This document shows, in pieces, positions 26,650 to 34,957 of a stretch of 64,000 bases of DNA. Position 1 is the first letter of the stretch. Each line of letters starts with the position of its first letter. A program made the position numbers and the translations under genes. This DNA comes from Clostridia bacterium (GTDB lineage Bacteria; Bacillota; Clostridia; Oscillospirales; SIG627). The notes beneath the pieces were generated by a model that worked only from the letters and a program-made list of their open reading frames with translations, searched no databases and was not told the origin of the DNA. Location: assembly GCA_017507325.1 (NCBI GenBank), contig JAFWBD010000012.1, forward strand, positions 22,087 through 86,086, given 5' to 3'.

Positions 26650-27801
26650 TTAGTCTTCGAAATAGGTTTTCTTGCGATTGTTCTGGAGAATTCCGATGAG
26701 AGCATCCAGATTATCCTCATCCTTCACAAGTTCGGCCAATTCCTTCTGCTTTTCAGCGGAGATGGTAACGTTCTTCTGCTCGGTGATGATGCTCAGATCC
26801 TCTTCCACGCTGCGCTTGGCGGAATCAAACTTGGATACGTCGCTCTTGGCACCGAAATCGGTTGCCACCACGGTAACCTTGATTTCATCCTCCAGATTCT
26901 CATCAAAGGCGGCACCCCAGATGATATTGGCATCGGGATGAGCCTGCTCGCGGATCATAGTGGAAGCAATCTCAACCTCTTCAAATCCGATATCGGAGGA
27001 ACCGGTGATATTGATGATAATACCGCGGGCACCTGCGATGCTGGTTTCCAGAAGCGGGCTCTGGATGGCCATCTTGGCTGCGGTTTCGGCCTTGCCCTGA
27101 CCCTTGGCGCTGCCCACACCCATGTGAGCCATACCGGCATCACTCATAATGGTGGTAACGTCGGCAAAGTCAAGGTTAACGATACCGGGAATGTTGATCA
27201 ACTCGGAAATAGACTGAACACCGTTGGCCAATACGGAGTCGGCGATTTCAAAGGCATTCATCAAGGTGATCTTCTTCTCGGAGACCATCTTCAATCGTTC
27301 GTTGGGAATCACAACCAAGGAATCCACAAACTCGGAAAGGGTCTTAATACCCTCCTCGGCCTGATTCATTCTTCTGGCACCCTCAAAGGCAAAGGGCTTG
27401 GTTACGATACCGATGGTGAGAATTCCCATCTCTTTTGCAATCTTAGCCACAACGGGAGCCGCACCGGTACCGGTACCGCCGCCCATACCTGCGGTAATAA
27501 AGACCATATCGGCTCCCTCCAGAGCCTTTTTGATCTCTTCAATGCTTTCCTCTGCGGCCTGCTTGCCGATGGCGGGGTTTGCGCCGGCACCCTTTCCCTT
27601 GGTGGTTCTTTCACCGATGGTGATCTTGGTGGGAGCCTGGGTGGCGTTCAGAGTCATAATATCGGTGTTCAAAGCGATGTATTCCACACCGCGGACATTG
27701 GAAGCGATCATACGCTTCACGGTATTGTTACCGCCGCCGCCGACACCGACAACCTTAATATTCACTACGCTCTCGTAGCTTGCATCCATCTCGTAAGACA
27801 T
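26650..27801 (-). CDS. ftsZ: cell division protein FtsZ
   Basis: The 383-residue tubulin homologue has [15 protein letters not shown] at the N-terminus, NTDIMTL, the tubulin signature [13 protein letters not shown] (about 105-117), and the T7 loop [11 protein letters not shown] with catalytic Asp residues. It polymerises with GTP into the division ring. The C-terminal tail is short and ends in [21 protein letters not shown], lacking the usual IPxF(L) core of the C-terminal peptide. ATG 27801 has AGGAGGAA upstream; longer frames are rejected. It is separated from ftsQ by 165 nt and has its own candidate promoter at 27878-27906. Confidence 0.96.
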   Translation of the reverse strand: MSYEMDASYESVVNIKVVGVGGGGNNTVKRMIASNVRGVEYIALNTDIMTLNATQAPTKITIGERTTKGKGAGANPAIGKQAAEESIEEIKKALEGADMVFITAGMGGGTGTGAAPVVAKIAKEMGILTIGIVTKPFAFEGARRMNQAEEGIKTLSEFVDSLVVIPNERLKMVSEKKITLMNAFEIADSVLANGVQSISELINIPGIVNLDFADVTTIMSDAGMAHMGVGSAKGQGKAETAAKMAIQSPLLETSIAGARGIIINITGSSDIGFEEVEIASTMIREQAHPDANIIWGAAFDENLEDEIKVTVVATDFGAKSDVSKFDSAKRSVEEDLSIITEQKNVTISAEKQKELAELVKDEDNLDALIGILQNNRKKTYFED

Positions 27802-27877
27802 TTTGGATTCCTCCTGTTTCTCTTCACTTCTATTATCATTCCGCACTTCTTGGCAGGGTAATCTACTATTAAGTACT

Positions 27878-27906
27878 ATTGTAATATTATTTTGCAATAA
27901 TTGCAA
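27878..27906 (-). promoter_or_regulatory. putative ftsZ promoter with overlapping palindrome
   Basis: On the minus strand TTGCAA (27901-27906) and TACAAT (27878-27883) have a 17-bp spacer. The -35 is half of TTGCAA-TAA-TTGCAA (27892-27906), a palindromic pair that could be an operator. Confidence 0.5.
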
Positions 27907-27966
27907 GTCTTTTTTTCAAAAAAAATCCGCTTTTTTGCATTCTTTTGAAAAAAAATCTCAAAATGA

Positions 27967-28719
27967 CTATTCTACCAGCTTCACGTAAGCGGTATTGGCA
28001 TCACTGATATCGATTTTTCCCTTTTTTTCGGGTCCCAGATCCTCCATCACCTCACGGATCATAGCAAGCTTTAAAGACATTTCACTGCTATCCCCCAAAA
28101 GGATCTCGAAGCGATCCTCGAAATTGGCGGTAATCTGAAACTTGTCCCGAACGTCAAGGCTTATGACCGAATTCAGCATATCGGCTTCAAAGAGATTTTT
28201 CAAAACCGTTTCCAGGGATTCTTCGCGATTCTCATCAAAAAAGCTAAGCTTCTTTCCCACCACGCTTTCGGAGATATCCGACGCCACCAAAAGGATGCGA
28301 TCGGAAACCGCCGGCTTTTTTTCCTTGATGAGAACGTTCAATTCACGATCCACCACAAAGTAATCGTCGCCCAATTTCAGGTACACCTCGCCGAAGCTTT
28401 CCTCGTATTCTACCGAAACCCTGCCCGAAAGATGGCGCTTGATTTCAATGTGGATCAAATACGGAAAGCTCTTTGAAATTCGCTCGGAAATCTCTCCCAC
28501 CGGCAAGGAAACCAAGGGGGTTCCTTCTTCGATGGCACAAACGGAAAGGATCTCCTCTGCGGTATAAAGCGTGGCGTTTTCCGTGATCACTTCCCGAACC
28601 ACAAGCCATTTGGTGGCACCGAAAAAGGCCAAAACCAATGCCGCAAGGATCCCCGAAACGGTCAAGCATATTTTCAAAATGCTTTTTTTCGGTGCTTCCT
28701 CCAGCCATTCTTCCTCCAA
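27967..28719 (-). CDS. ftsQ: cell division protein FtsQ/DivIB
   Basis: The 250-residue bitopic protein has a short acidic cytoplasmic N-terminus, one membrane helix (about 15-38), and an extracytoplasmic POTRA domain starting at about residue 40 (VREVITENATLYTAEEILSVC, GTPLVSLPVGEISERI, FPYLIHIEIKRHLSGRVSVEYEE). The C-terminal FtsQ/DivIB beta domain follows (DDYFVVDRELNVLIKE). It links early and late divisome proteins. The start is TTG at 28719, preceded by AAAGGAGGGGG. It sits between murG and ftsZ, the usual dcw place. Confidence 0.88.
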   Translation of the reverse strand: MEEEWLEEAPKKSILKICLTVSGILAALVLAFFGATKWLVVREVITENATLYTAEEILSVCAIEEGTPLVSLPVGEISERISKSFPYLIHIEIKRHLSGRVSVEYEESFGEVYLKLGDDYFVVDRELNVLIKEKKPAVSDRILLVASDISESVVGKKLSFFDENREESLETVLKNLFEADMLNSVISLDVRDKFQITANFEDRFEILLGDSSEMSLKLAMIREVMEDLGPEKKGKIDISDANTAYVKLVE

Positions 28720-28754
28720 GATTCCCCCTCCTTTCTTTTCGGCTCGTTTCTGTT

Positions 28755-29864
28755 TCAGACCTTCTTTTTCGTAATACGCACAATCTCATCCCAAATCACG
28801 TCGCAAGCATCGGCCAAAGCCATTTTTCTCATATTTTCGCCCATGATGCGCAAACGCTCGGGCGAAGTCAGGATCTCTCGAACCCGATCGGTAAGCAGCT
28901 TCGGAGTCAGATCCTTTTCCTCGATCAGAACGGCAGCGCCCGCCTCCTCGTATACCTTGGCATTTTTGTACTGGTGGTTATCCGTAACGTTTGGAGAAGG
29001 GATCAGAATGGCGGGCTTTCCCATCACCGCAAGCTCAGCCAAGGTAATGGCACCCGCACGGCACACCACCAGATCCGAGGCCGCCAGCTGACGGGGCATA
29101 TCGTAAATGTATTCCACGAATTTCACGTTGCCGAAGCGGCAGATCTTCTCTTCTCTCTCCCGCTCCATCCATTTTTCGTATTCCCTTGCACCGAAGGCGT
29201 GCGTATGAAAAACAGGACTTTTGGCGCTGTAGGTCTTGGCCAATTCAAACACGGTTTGATTGATCATTCCCGCCCCCAGAGAGCCGCCGTAGGACAAAAG
29301 ATAGGGAGCGGAGATTCCGAGCTCGCTGCGGCATTTTTCCCGAGAAAGGCGTTTCAATTCCGGGTTTACGGGATTTCCCGTCAGAACGATCTTATCCTCC
29401 CTGCAGGTAAAATGGCTGCGTGAGCTCTCAAAGGAGAGGCAAACGCGATCCACGAAGCGGGAAAGACGGCGGGTGGTTAAGCCCGGAAGGGCGTTTTGCT
29501 CGTGGATCAGGGTAGGGATCTTCATTTGACTTGCACCGCGCAACACGGGCCACGAAACGTAGCCTCCCGTTCCCACCACAAGATCGGGACGAAATTCACG
29601 AAGGATCTTTTTGGCCTGCCCGACGCTTGTAACGGCAAGATACGCCGTTTTCAGATTATCGAGGCAGAGCTTTCGCTTAAAGCCCTGCACCTTAACGTGG
29701 CGAATGGGAAAGCCCTCCTTGGCAACCAAGCGGTTTTCCATTCCCCAAGGAGTGCCCACAAACAAGATCTCACTGTTCGGTTCCTTTTCCAATATTTTTT
29801 TGGCAATGGACAAGGCCGGATTGATATGACCTGCCGTGCCGCCGCCGCTGACAACAACTCTCAA
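28755..29864 (-). CDS. murG: UDP-GlcNAc:lipid I GlcNAc transferase
   Basis: The 369-residue GT28 enzyme has the first glycine-rich loop VVSGGGTAGHINPALS (7-22), TGGYVSWPVLRGA, IHEQNALPGLTTRRLSRF, TGNPV, SYGGSLGAGMINQTV (second glycine loop), and CRAGAITLAELAVMGKPAILIP for UDP-GlcNAc binding. It makes lipid II on the inner membrane face. The start is TTG at 29864, six bases after AGGAGGT; no better ATG exists nearby. It sits between ftsW and ftsQ. Confidence 0.97.
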   Translation of the reverse strand: MRVVVSGGGTAGHINPALSIAKKILEKEPNSEILFVGTPWGMENRLVAKEGFPIRHVKVQGFKRKLCLDNLKTAYLAVTSVGQAKKILREFRPDLVVGTGGYVSWPVLRGASQMKIPTLIHEQNALPGLTTRRLSRFVDRVCLSFESSRSHFTCREDKIVLTGNPVNPELKRLSREKCRSELGISAPYLLSYGGSLGAGMINQTVFELAKTYSAKSPVFHTHAFGAREYEKWMEREREEKICRFGNVKFVEYIYDMPRQLAASDLVVCRAGAITLAELAVMGKPAILIPSPNVTDNHQYKNAKVYEEAGAAVLIEEKDLTPKLLTDRVREILTSPERLRIMGENMRKMALADACDVIWDEIVRITKKKV

Positions 29865-29885
29865 TTGAATACCTCCTGTCGGAAC

Positions 29886-31091
29886 TTATGTTTTTTCCGA
29901 ATATGAATAACGTGATACGTTTAAAACGACTCCCATTTCCGCCATCAGAATCAAAAGGGATGATCCTCCGTAGCTGAAGAAGGGCAAGGCCACTCCCGTT
30001 GCGGGAAGGGCTCCCGTTACAACGCCGATGTTCAAGAAGACCTGAACGCCCACCTGCACCATAATTCCCATTACCAGAAGCGAAGAGAATTTGGAAGGGG
30101 CATTCCGTGCAATCAGAAAGCCCCGCCAGATCAGAAGCACAAAAAGCGCAATGATCAGAACGGCAAAGACAAAGCCCATTTCCTCGCAGATGATGGCAAA
30201 GATATAATCGTTTTGAGGCTCGGGAAGATACAGATGCTTTTGCTTGGATTGACCGAGTCCTACGCCCCAAAGTCCGCCGGAACCGATGGCATTGAGGCTT
30301 TGCAGAGGCTGCCAGCTATCCCCCGTAGGGTCAAGCTCGGGATGCAGCCACGCTTGAATGCGCTTTTGACCGTGGGAGGTAAAAAGCATCAGCGCCACCA
30401 TTGCGGCACCGCCGATTCCGATTCCGCTTCCCAGAATGGCGCTTTTGACGCCGCCAAGGTACATCAGAATGTAAATCAAAGCGAAAATAATGATCATCGC
30501 CGACAGGTGGGGCTGCTTATACAGCGGAAAACCGATCAGAAGAACCAAGGCAACAAAGGGCAAAATCCCGTATCGAACGGTACGGATCAGATCCCTCCCC
30601 TTGGTTTCCAGCCAGACCAAATAGGAGGAGATCAACAGGATCACGGAGAATTTTACGATTTCCGAGGGCTGAACGCTGATGGGCCCCACAAAAATCCAAC
30701 GCTTGGCGCCGTTGGCATCCTCTCCGAAGAAGAACACACACCAAAGAAGCAGATAGGAAACCAAAAAGATGGGCACGGAAAAACGCTTCAGGATCAGATA
30801 GTCACCGAACCTTGCCACAAGATAAATGATGACAATGGCGCAAAGAACCCAACCGATCTGCTTGCGGATGAAAAAGTAGCTGTCCCCGTAGTTGTGCTTG
30901 GCATAGGCATAGCTGGAGGAAAACACGAAGGTGGTTCCGATGCAAACCAGCACCATCACCAAAATGGCAAAGGGCCAATCAATTCCCGAGCGCAATCGGC
31001 GAATGGCGCGGGAACGGTGGCGAAGAAGCAGATTTTTCACGGGATTTTCCCTGCGGGAAGAGTCCGATGCCGTATTTTCGCGATTCTTCAT
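29886..31091 (-). CDS. ftsW: SEDS peptidoglycan glycosyltransferase FtsW
   Basis: The 401-residue membrane protein has about ten helices and the SEDS signatures: GSRRW-like GAKRWIFVGPISVQPSEIVKF, the PHLSAMIIIFALIYILMYLGG segment after helix 5 and its basic/His cytoplasmic loop, WQPLQSLNAIGSGGLWGVGLGQSKQKHLYLPEPQNDYIF (split here by function: extracellular loop with conserved Gln and Asp) and the C-terminal PATGVALPFFSYGGSSL. It polymerises lipid II at the septum with the class B PBP. The N-terminal about 35 residues are basic and cytoplasmic. It lies downstream of mraY; murD, usually between them, is absent. Confidence 0.95.
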   Translation of the reverse strand: MKNRENTASDSSRRENPVKNLLLRHRSRAIRRLRSGIDWPFAILVMVLVCIGTTFVFSSSYAYAKHNYGDSYFFIRKQIGWVLCAIVIIYLVARFGDYLILKRFSVPIFLVSYLLLWCVFFFGEDANGAKRWIFVGPISVQPSEIVKFSVILLISSYLVWLETKGRDLIRTVRYGILPFVALVLLIGFPLYKQPHLSAMIIIFALIYILMYLGGVKSAILGSGIGIGGAAMVALMLFTSHGQKRIQAWLHPELDPTGDSWQPLQSLNAIGSGGLWGVGLGQSKQKHLYLPEPQNDYIFAIICEEMGFVFAVLIIALFVLLIWRGFLIARNAPSKFSSLLVMGIMVQVGVQVFLNIGVVTGALPATGVALPFFSYGGSSLLILMAEMGVVLNVSRYSYSEKT

Positions 31092-31116
31092 TAATCATCT
31101 GCTCCTTTTTGTTTTT

Positions 31117-32097
31117 TTAGAAAAAGTACCCGAAGTACGCCGCAATGCAAAGAAGTGCCGTTACCACAACCGAGGTAATCACAATTTGTGTCTCCCGCAT
31201 TCCGCACATTTCCAAATGATGGTGAAACGGCGCCATACGGAAGATCCGCTTTTTGAATACGCGGAAGGAGAACACCTGCAGCACCACGCTGATCGCCTCC
31301 CACAGATACACAAGACCCACAAGGCAGATCAAAAGGGGAAGATCCAGCCAAAAGGCCGCACCGCGCAAGGCACCGCCCAAAAAGAGAGAGCCGGTATCCC
31401 CCATAAAAATGCGTGCGGGGTAAAAATTATAGATTAAAAATCCGATCATACCGCCGCAAAGTGCGGAAAAGAGCAGGGTCTGCTCCTGATGCGCGGAAAA
31501 ATAAGACACCAACGCAAAAAAGGCAAATGCCACGAAGGTGGTGGAGGCGGCAAGGCCGTCGATGCCATCGGTCAAATTCACAGCGTTTACCGTAAATACG
31601 ATAAAGATCAATGCGAAGGCCCAATAAAAGGCCCCCAGATCCAAGGTAAAATCCGTGAAGGGAAGAGAAAGAACGGTGCTGAGAGAATCCTTCATACAAA
31701 ACAGATACAGCGCCGCAATGGCAAACTGAAAGATCAGCTTTTGAATGGCAGTCAGTCCCTTATTCTGCTTCTTGACGAATTTCACAAAATCATCCACAAA
31801 GCCCACGGCGCCGAACAGAAGCATCATTCCCCAGGTGATCGCAAGCTTAAAGGAGCCGCTTCGGAGCATACAGGGAATTCCGAAGACCAAAACCGAAAGG
31901 GTAATGGCGGCAATGAAGAAGATGCCGCCCATGGTAGGCGTTCCCTCCTTGGACTTGTGCCAACGGGGACCGATCTCCAAAATGGTTTGTCCCATTTTGA
32001 TTCGCATCAAAAAGGGAATGAATTTTTTTTCAAGTAGTACCGTTATCATCAGGGTCAAAAGAAACGACCCCAGCATAATCCAAAATTCAATTTTCAT
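31117..32097 (-). CDS. mraY: phospho-N-acetylmuramoyl-pentapeptide transferase
   Basis: The 326-residue, ten-helix enzyme shows the MraY motifs: HKSKEGTPTMGG, VGFVDDFVKFVKKQNKGL with the Mg-binding Asp pair, NAVNLTDGIDGLAA, and MGDTGSLFLGGAL, then FRMAPFHHHLEMCG. It transfers phospho-MurNAc-pentapeptide to undecaprenyl phosphate, giving lipid I. The start overlaps the murF end by 11 nt, so the genes are coupled. Confidence 0.97.
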   Translation of the reverse strand: MKIEFWIMLGSFLLTLMITVLLEKKFIPFLMRIKMGQTILEIGPRWHKSKEGTPTMGGIFFIAAITLSVLVFGIPCMLRSGSFKLAITWGMMLLFGAVGFVDDFVKFVKKQNKGLTAIQKLIFQFAIAALYLFCMKDSLSTVLSLPFTDFTLDLGAFYWAFALIFIVFTVNAVNLTDGIDGLAASTTFVAFAFFALVSYFSAHQEQTLLFSALCGGMIGFLIYNFYPARIFMGDTGSLFLGGALRGAAFWLDLPLLICLVGLVYLWEAISVVLQVFSFRVFKKRIFRMAPFHHHLEMCGMRETQIVITSVVVTALLCIAAYFGYFF

Positions 32098-33463
32098 ATT
32101 CCGTCAAATCGCAAAGTGCGATCAATTCCTCAAACCTCATACTGTTGCTTGCCTTGAAGAGAACGTGATCCTCTGCCCGCAAGCTTTTTTTGATTGATTC
32201 CGCCAGATCCTTTTGATTCTCCGAAAAAACGATCCTTTCCTCGGGCATACCGGCAAGAAGAGCGCCCTCGGCGATCCATTTGGCATTTTTCCCGCCGCAA
32301 AACAGAAGATCGATTCCGTTTTCATACACCCATTTCCCCACCTCGGTATGGGCTTTTTGGCTGATGCTTCCCAATTCCAGCATATCTCCCAAAACGGCAA
32401 GCTTTCTCCCCTTAAAATCCGCGAGCACCTTCAGGGATGCCTTCATGGATTCGGGAGAGGCGTTGTAGCAATCGGCAATGACACAGAATTCATCCTTTCG
32501 GTAAATTCTCTGGCGCAGACCTGCGGGAGAATACGACATAAGCCCTGCGGCAATGCCCTCGGGGGAGACCCCCAGAAGCAATCCTACCGCCACAGCGAAC
32601 AGCGCGTCTTTCACAAAGTGATCGCCCACAGCGGGAACCGTGACACGAAATTCCGCTTCGTCCGCCACCACGTCAAAGGAAATATCCCCTTTTCCCTTGT
32701 AGATATCCATTGGGTAGATGTGATTTTCCGTATGGAAGCCCACGTACAAAACTCGGTAATCCTTTGTCAGCTCACGAACCGTTTCGGAACGCAAAAGGGG
32801 CTCGTCTCCATCCAAAATGATGGTACTTCCCTTCTCCATTCCCTCCAGGATCTCAAGCTTTGCCCTCAGAATCTCCTCCCGCGAGCCCAAAAGCTCCATA
32901 TGGCTGGTTCCGATGTTGGTGATGACGGCAAGATTCGGGCGGACAAGACCCGTCAGATAGGCGATCTCGCCTCTGCCGCTCATCCCCATTTCACAAACCA
33001 CCGCCTCACATCCGCTTTCAATGCGGATCAGGGTAATGGGAACCCCGATGTGGTTGTTCAAATTCCCCGAGGTAAAATGAGTTTTATATTTTTCCTTCAG
33101 GACCGAGGCGATCAGCTCCTTGGTGGTGGTTTTGCCAACCGAGCCCGTTACGCCCACCGTTACCTGCGGGGCTACCCTCCGCTTCCAGTAGGCCGCCAAA
33201 AGACCCAGCGCCTTTAGGGTATCCCGAACCAAAATGCAGGGCTGATCGGAAACGGGCTTTTCGGAAAGCACGGCACAGCACTTTCCCTTTAAGGCAGGAA
33301 TAAAATCGTGTCCGTCAAATTTTGCCCCGCGCAAAGCCACAAACACCTCGTTTTCCTTTACGGTACGGGAATCCGTGGAGATCCCGCAGGCAACGCTGTC
33401 TCCGTTTCGGTTCAGCGTTCCGCCCACGGCCTTGGCAATTTCACAAAGAGTAAGTGTCATCAT
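32087..33463 (-). CDS. murF: UDP-MurNAc-tripeptide:D-Ala-D-Ala ligase
   Basis: The 458-residue Mur ligase has an N-terminal UDP-binding domain (STDSRTVKENEVFVALRG), the P-loop VTGSVGKTTTKELIA (about 105-119), CEMGMSGRGEIAYLTGL, NIGTSHMELLGSREEI, and a C-terminal domain (DCYNASPESMKASL). It adds D-Ala-D-Ala to the UDP-MurNAc tripeptide in the cytosol. The ATG overlaps the murE stop (ATGA). It fits the operon order murE-murF-mraY. Confidence 0.96.
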   Translation of the reverse strand: MMTLTLCEIAKAVGGTLNRNGDSVACGISTDSRTVKENEVFVALRGAKFDGHDFIPALKGKCCAVLSEKPVSDQPCILVRDTLKALGLLAAYWKRRVAPQVTVGVTGSVGKTTTKELIASVLKEKYKTHFTSGNLNNHIGVPITLIRIESGCEAVVCEMGMSGRGEIAYLTGLVRPNLAVITNIGTSHMELLGSREEILRAKLEILEGMEKGSTIILDGDEPLLRSETVRELTKDYRVLYVGFHTENHIYPMDIYKGKGDISFDVVADEAEFRVTVPAVGDHFVKDALFAVAVGLLLGVSPEGIAAGLMSYSPAGLRQRIYRKDEFCVIADCYNASPESMKASLKVLADFKGRKLAVLGDMLELGSISQKAHTEVGKWVYENGIDLLFCGGKNAKWIAEGALLAGMPEERIVFSENQKDLAESIKKSLRAEDHVLFKASNSMRFEELIALCDLTEYEN

Positions 33464-34932
33464 GATTCTTTGACTCCGATGGTTTCCATTACGATATTTC
33501 GTTCGGAAAAGCTGTGCTTTCCGTTTTCATCAATCTCATATTCCTCGTGACCCTTTCCCGCAAGGAGGATCACGTCGCCTTCCCTCGCCTCGCGGAGGGC
33601 AAAACGGATCGCCTCCGCGCGGTCGGTGACGGTAACGTAGTTTTGATATCCCTCCTCAGTAACCCCGACCAAAATATCACGGATGATATCCTCCCGCTTT
33701 TCACTGCGGCAGTTATCGGAGGTGATAATGGCAAGGTCGCCCAAGCGGCAGGCAATTTTTCCCATCAAGGGACGCTTGGTGCGGTCGCGGTCACCGCCGC
33801 AACCGAAGAGAACCAAAAGCCTTCCGCGGGTAAAGCCCCGAAGGGTGGTAAGAATGTTCTCCATAGCATCGGGGGTATGGGCAAAATCAATGAAGACCGA
33901 ATACGGGGTATCCGTGGGAATGCGCTCGATGCGCCCGGCAACACCCGCAAGGGATCGGAGTCCCCGATCGATGACGGCAAAGGGAATTCCGCATTCGGTG
34001 GCGGCCGCGACGGCTGCCAAGGAATTGTATACGGTGAAATTTCCCGGAATGGAAAGGGTAACCTCCTCCCGATATTCGGGCGCCTTCAAAAGATAGCAAA
34101 TGCCCTTATCGTCGGAGGAAAGGGTCTCCTCCCGATAATAATCCGCCTTTTCGGAGCGTGCCGAATAGCTGACCACGCGGGCGGGGATCTCGGAGGACAT
34201 ACGGGCAAACCAAGGATCATCCATATTCAGAATGCCCACCTTAGCGGCGTAAAAGAGCTTTTTCTTGGCCTTGGCGTATTCCTCCGGAGTTTGATGAAAA
34301 TCCAAATGATCCTGCGTTAAATTGGTGAAAATAGCGATGTCAAAGGTGATTCCGTTGAGCTTTTGGAGAGCCAGCGCGTGGCTGGAGGCCTCCATAATCA
34401 CGGTATCCACTCCTGCGGCGCGCATCACCGTAAAGAGAGAATACAGCAATTCGGGATCCGGCGTTGTCAAAAAGGCGGCGGAGGGATCTACGGGATATTC
34501 CTCGTTTCCCACCAAATATTTTGTGGTACCGATCAGACCCGTTTTATGACCCGCGGCATCGAAAATGGCCTTGAGCATCATAGAGGTCGAGGTCTTTCCG
34601 TTGGTACCGGTAATACCGATCATTCGCTGAAAGCTTTTTTCGGGATGAGAATAAAAATTCGAAAGCATCAACGGAAGAGCGGCTCGGGGATCCTCCACGA
34701 CTACGTAAGGAACCTCAAAGGCAGGCTTTTGAGAGCAAATGGCCACCACAGCCCCCTTTTCCACAGCGGAAGGGATCCAAACGCTGCCATCCACCTTCAG
34801 CCCCTTTAAGCATACGAAGGCAGAACCCTTTTCCATTTTTCGGCTGTCCGAGGAAATCGACGTAATTTCCAGATCGGGATCAGCCCCGTTCTCCAAAACC
34901 GCAATTCCAGAAAGAATTTCCTCAAGTCTCAT
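33460..34932 (-). CDS. murE: UDP-MurNAc-L-Ala-D-Glu ligase, probably meso-DAP adding
   Basis: The 490-residue enzyme has ITGTNGKTSTSMML (about 107-120), TTPDPELLYSLF, MEASSHALAL, TNLTQDHLDFHQ, and a C-terminal domain with FAHTPDAMENIL. The substrate-specificity loop is SDNCRSE (about 405-411): Asp, Asn and Arg of the DAP-type DNPR motif are kept while Pro is Cys, so meso-diaminopimelate remains the best prediction. The ATG at 34932 has AAAGGAG upstream. It is 25 nt downstream of the PBP2 gene. Confidence 0.94.
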   Translation of the reverse strand: MRLEEILSGIAVLENGADPDLEITSISSDSRKMEKGSAFVCLKGLKVDGSVWIPSAVEKGAVVAICSQKPAFEVPYVVVEDPRAALPLMLSNFYSHPEKSFQRMIGITGTNGKTSTSMMLKAIFDAAGHKTGLIGTTKYLVGNEEYPVDPSAAFLTTPDPELLYSLFTVMRAAGVDTVIMEASSHALALQKLNGITFDIAIFTNLTQDHLDFHQTPEEYAKAKKKLFYAAKVGILNMDDPWFARMSSEIPARVVSYSARSEKADYYREETLSSDDKGICYLLKAPEYREEVTLSIPGNFTVYNSLAAVAAATECGIPFAVIDRGLRSLAGVAGRIERIPTDTPYSVFIDFAHTPDAMENILTTLRGFTRGRLLVLFGCGGDRDRTKRPLMGKIACRLGDLAIITSDNCRSEKREDIIRDILVGVTEEGYQNYVTVTDRAEAIRFALREAREGDVILLAGKGHEEYEIDENGKHSFSERNIVMETIGVKES

Positions 34933-34957
34933 TTTGCTGTGCTCCTTTACAGAATGA

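Noticed and set aside
26611..27861. Long open frame on the plus strand opposite ftsZ
   Set aside because: It mirrors the codon pattern of ftsZ, has no ribosome binding site and reads as low-complexity Gly/His/Asp/Asn-rich protein.
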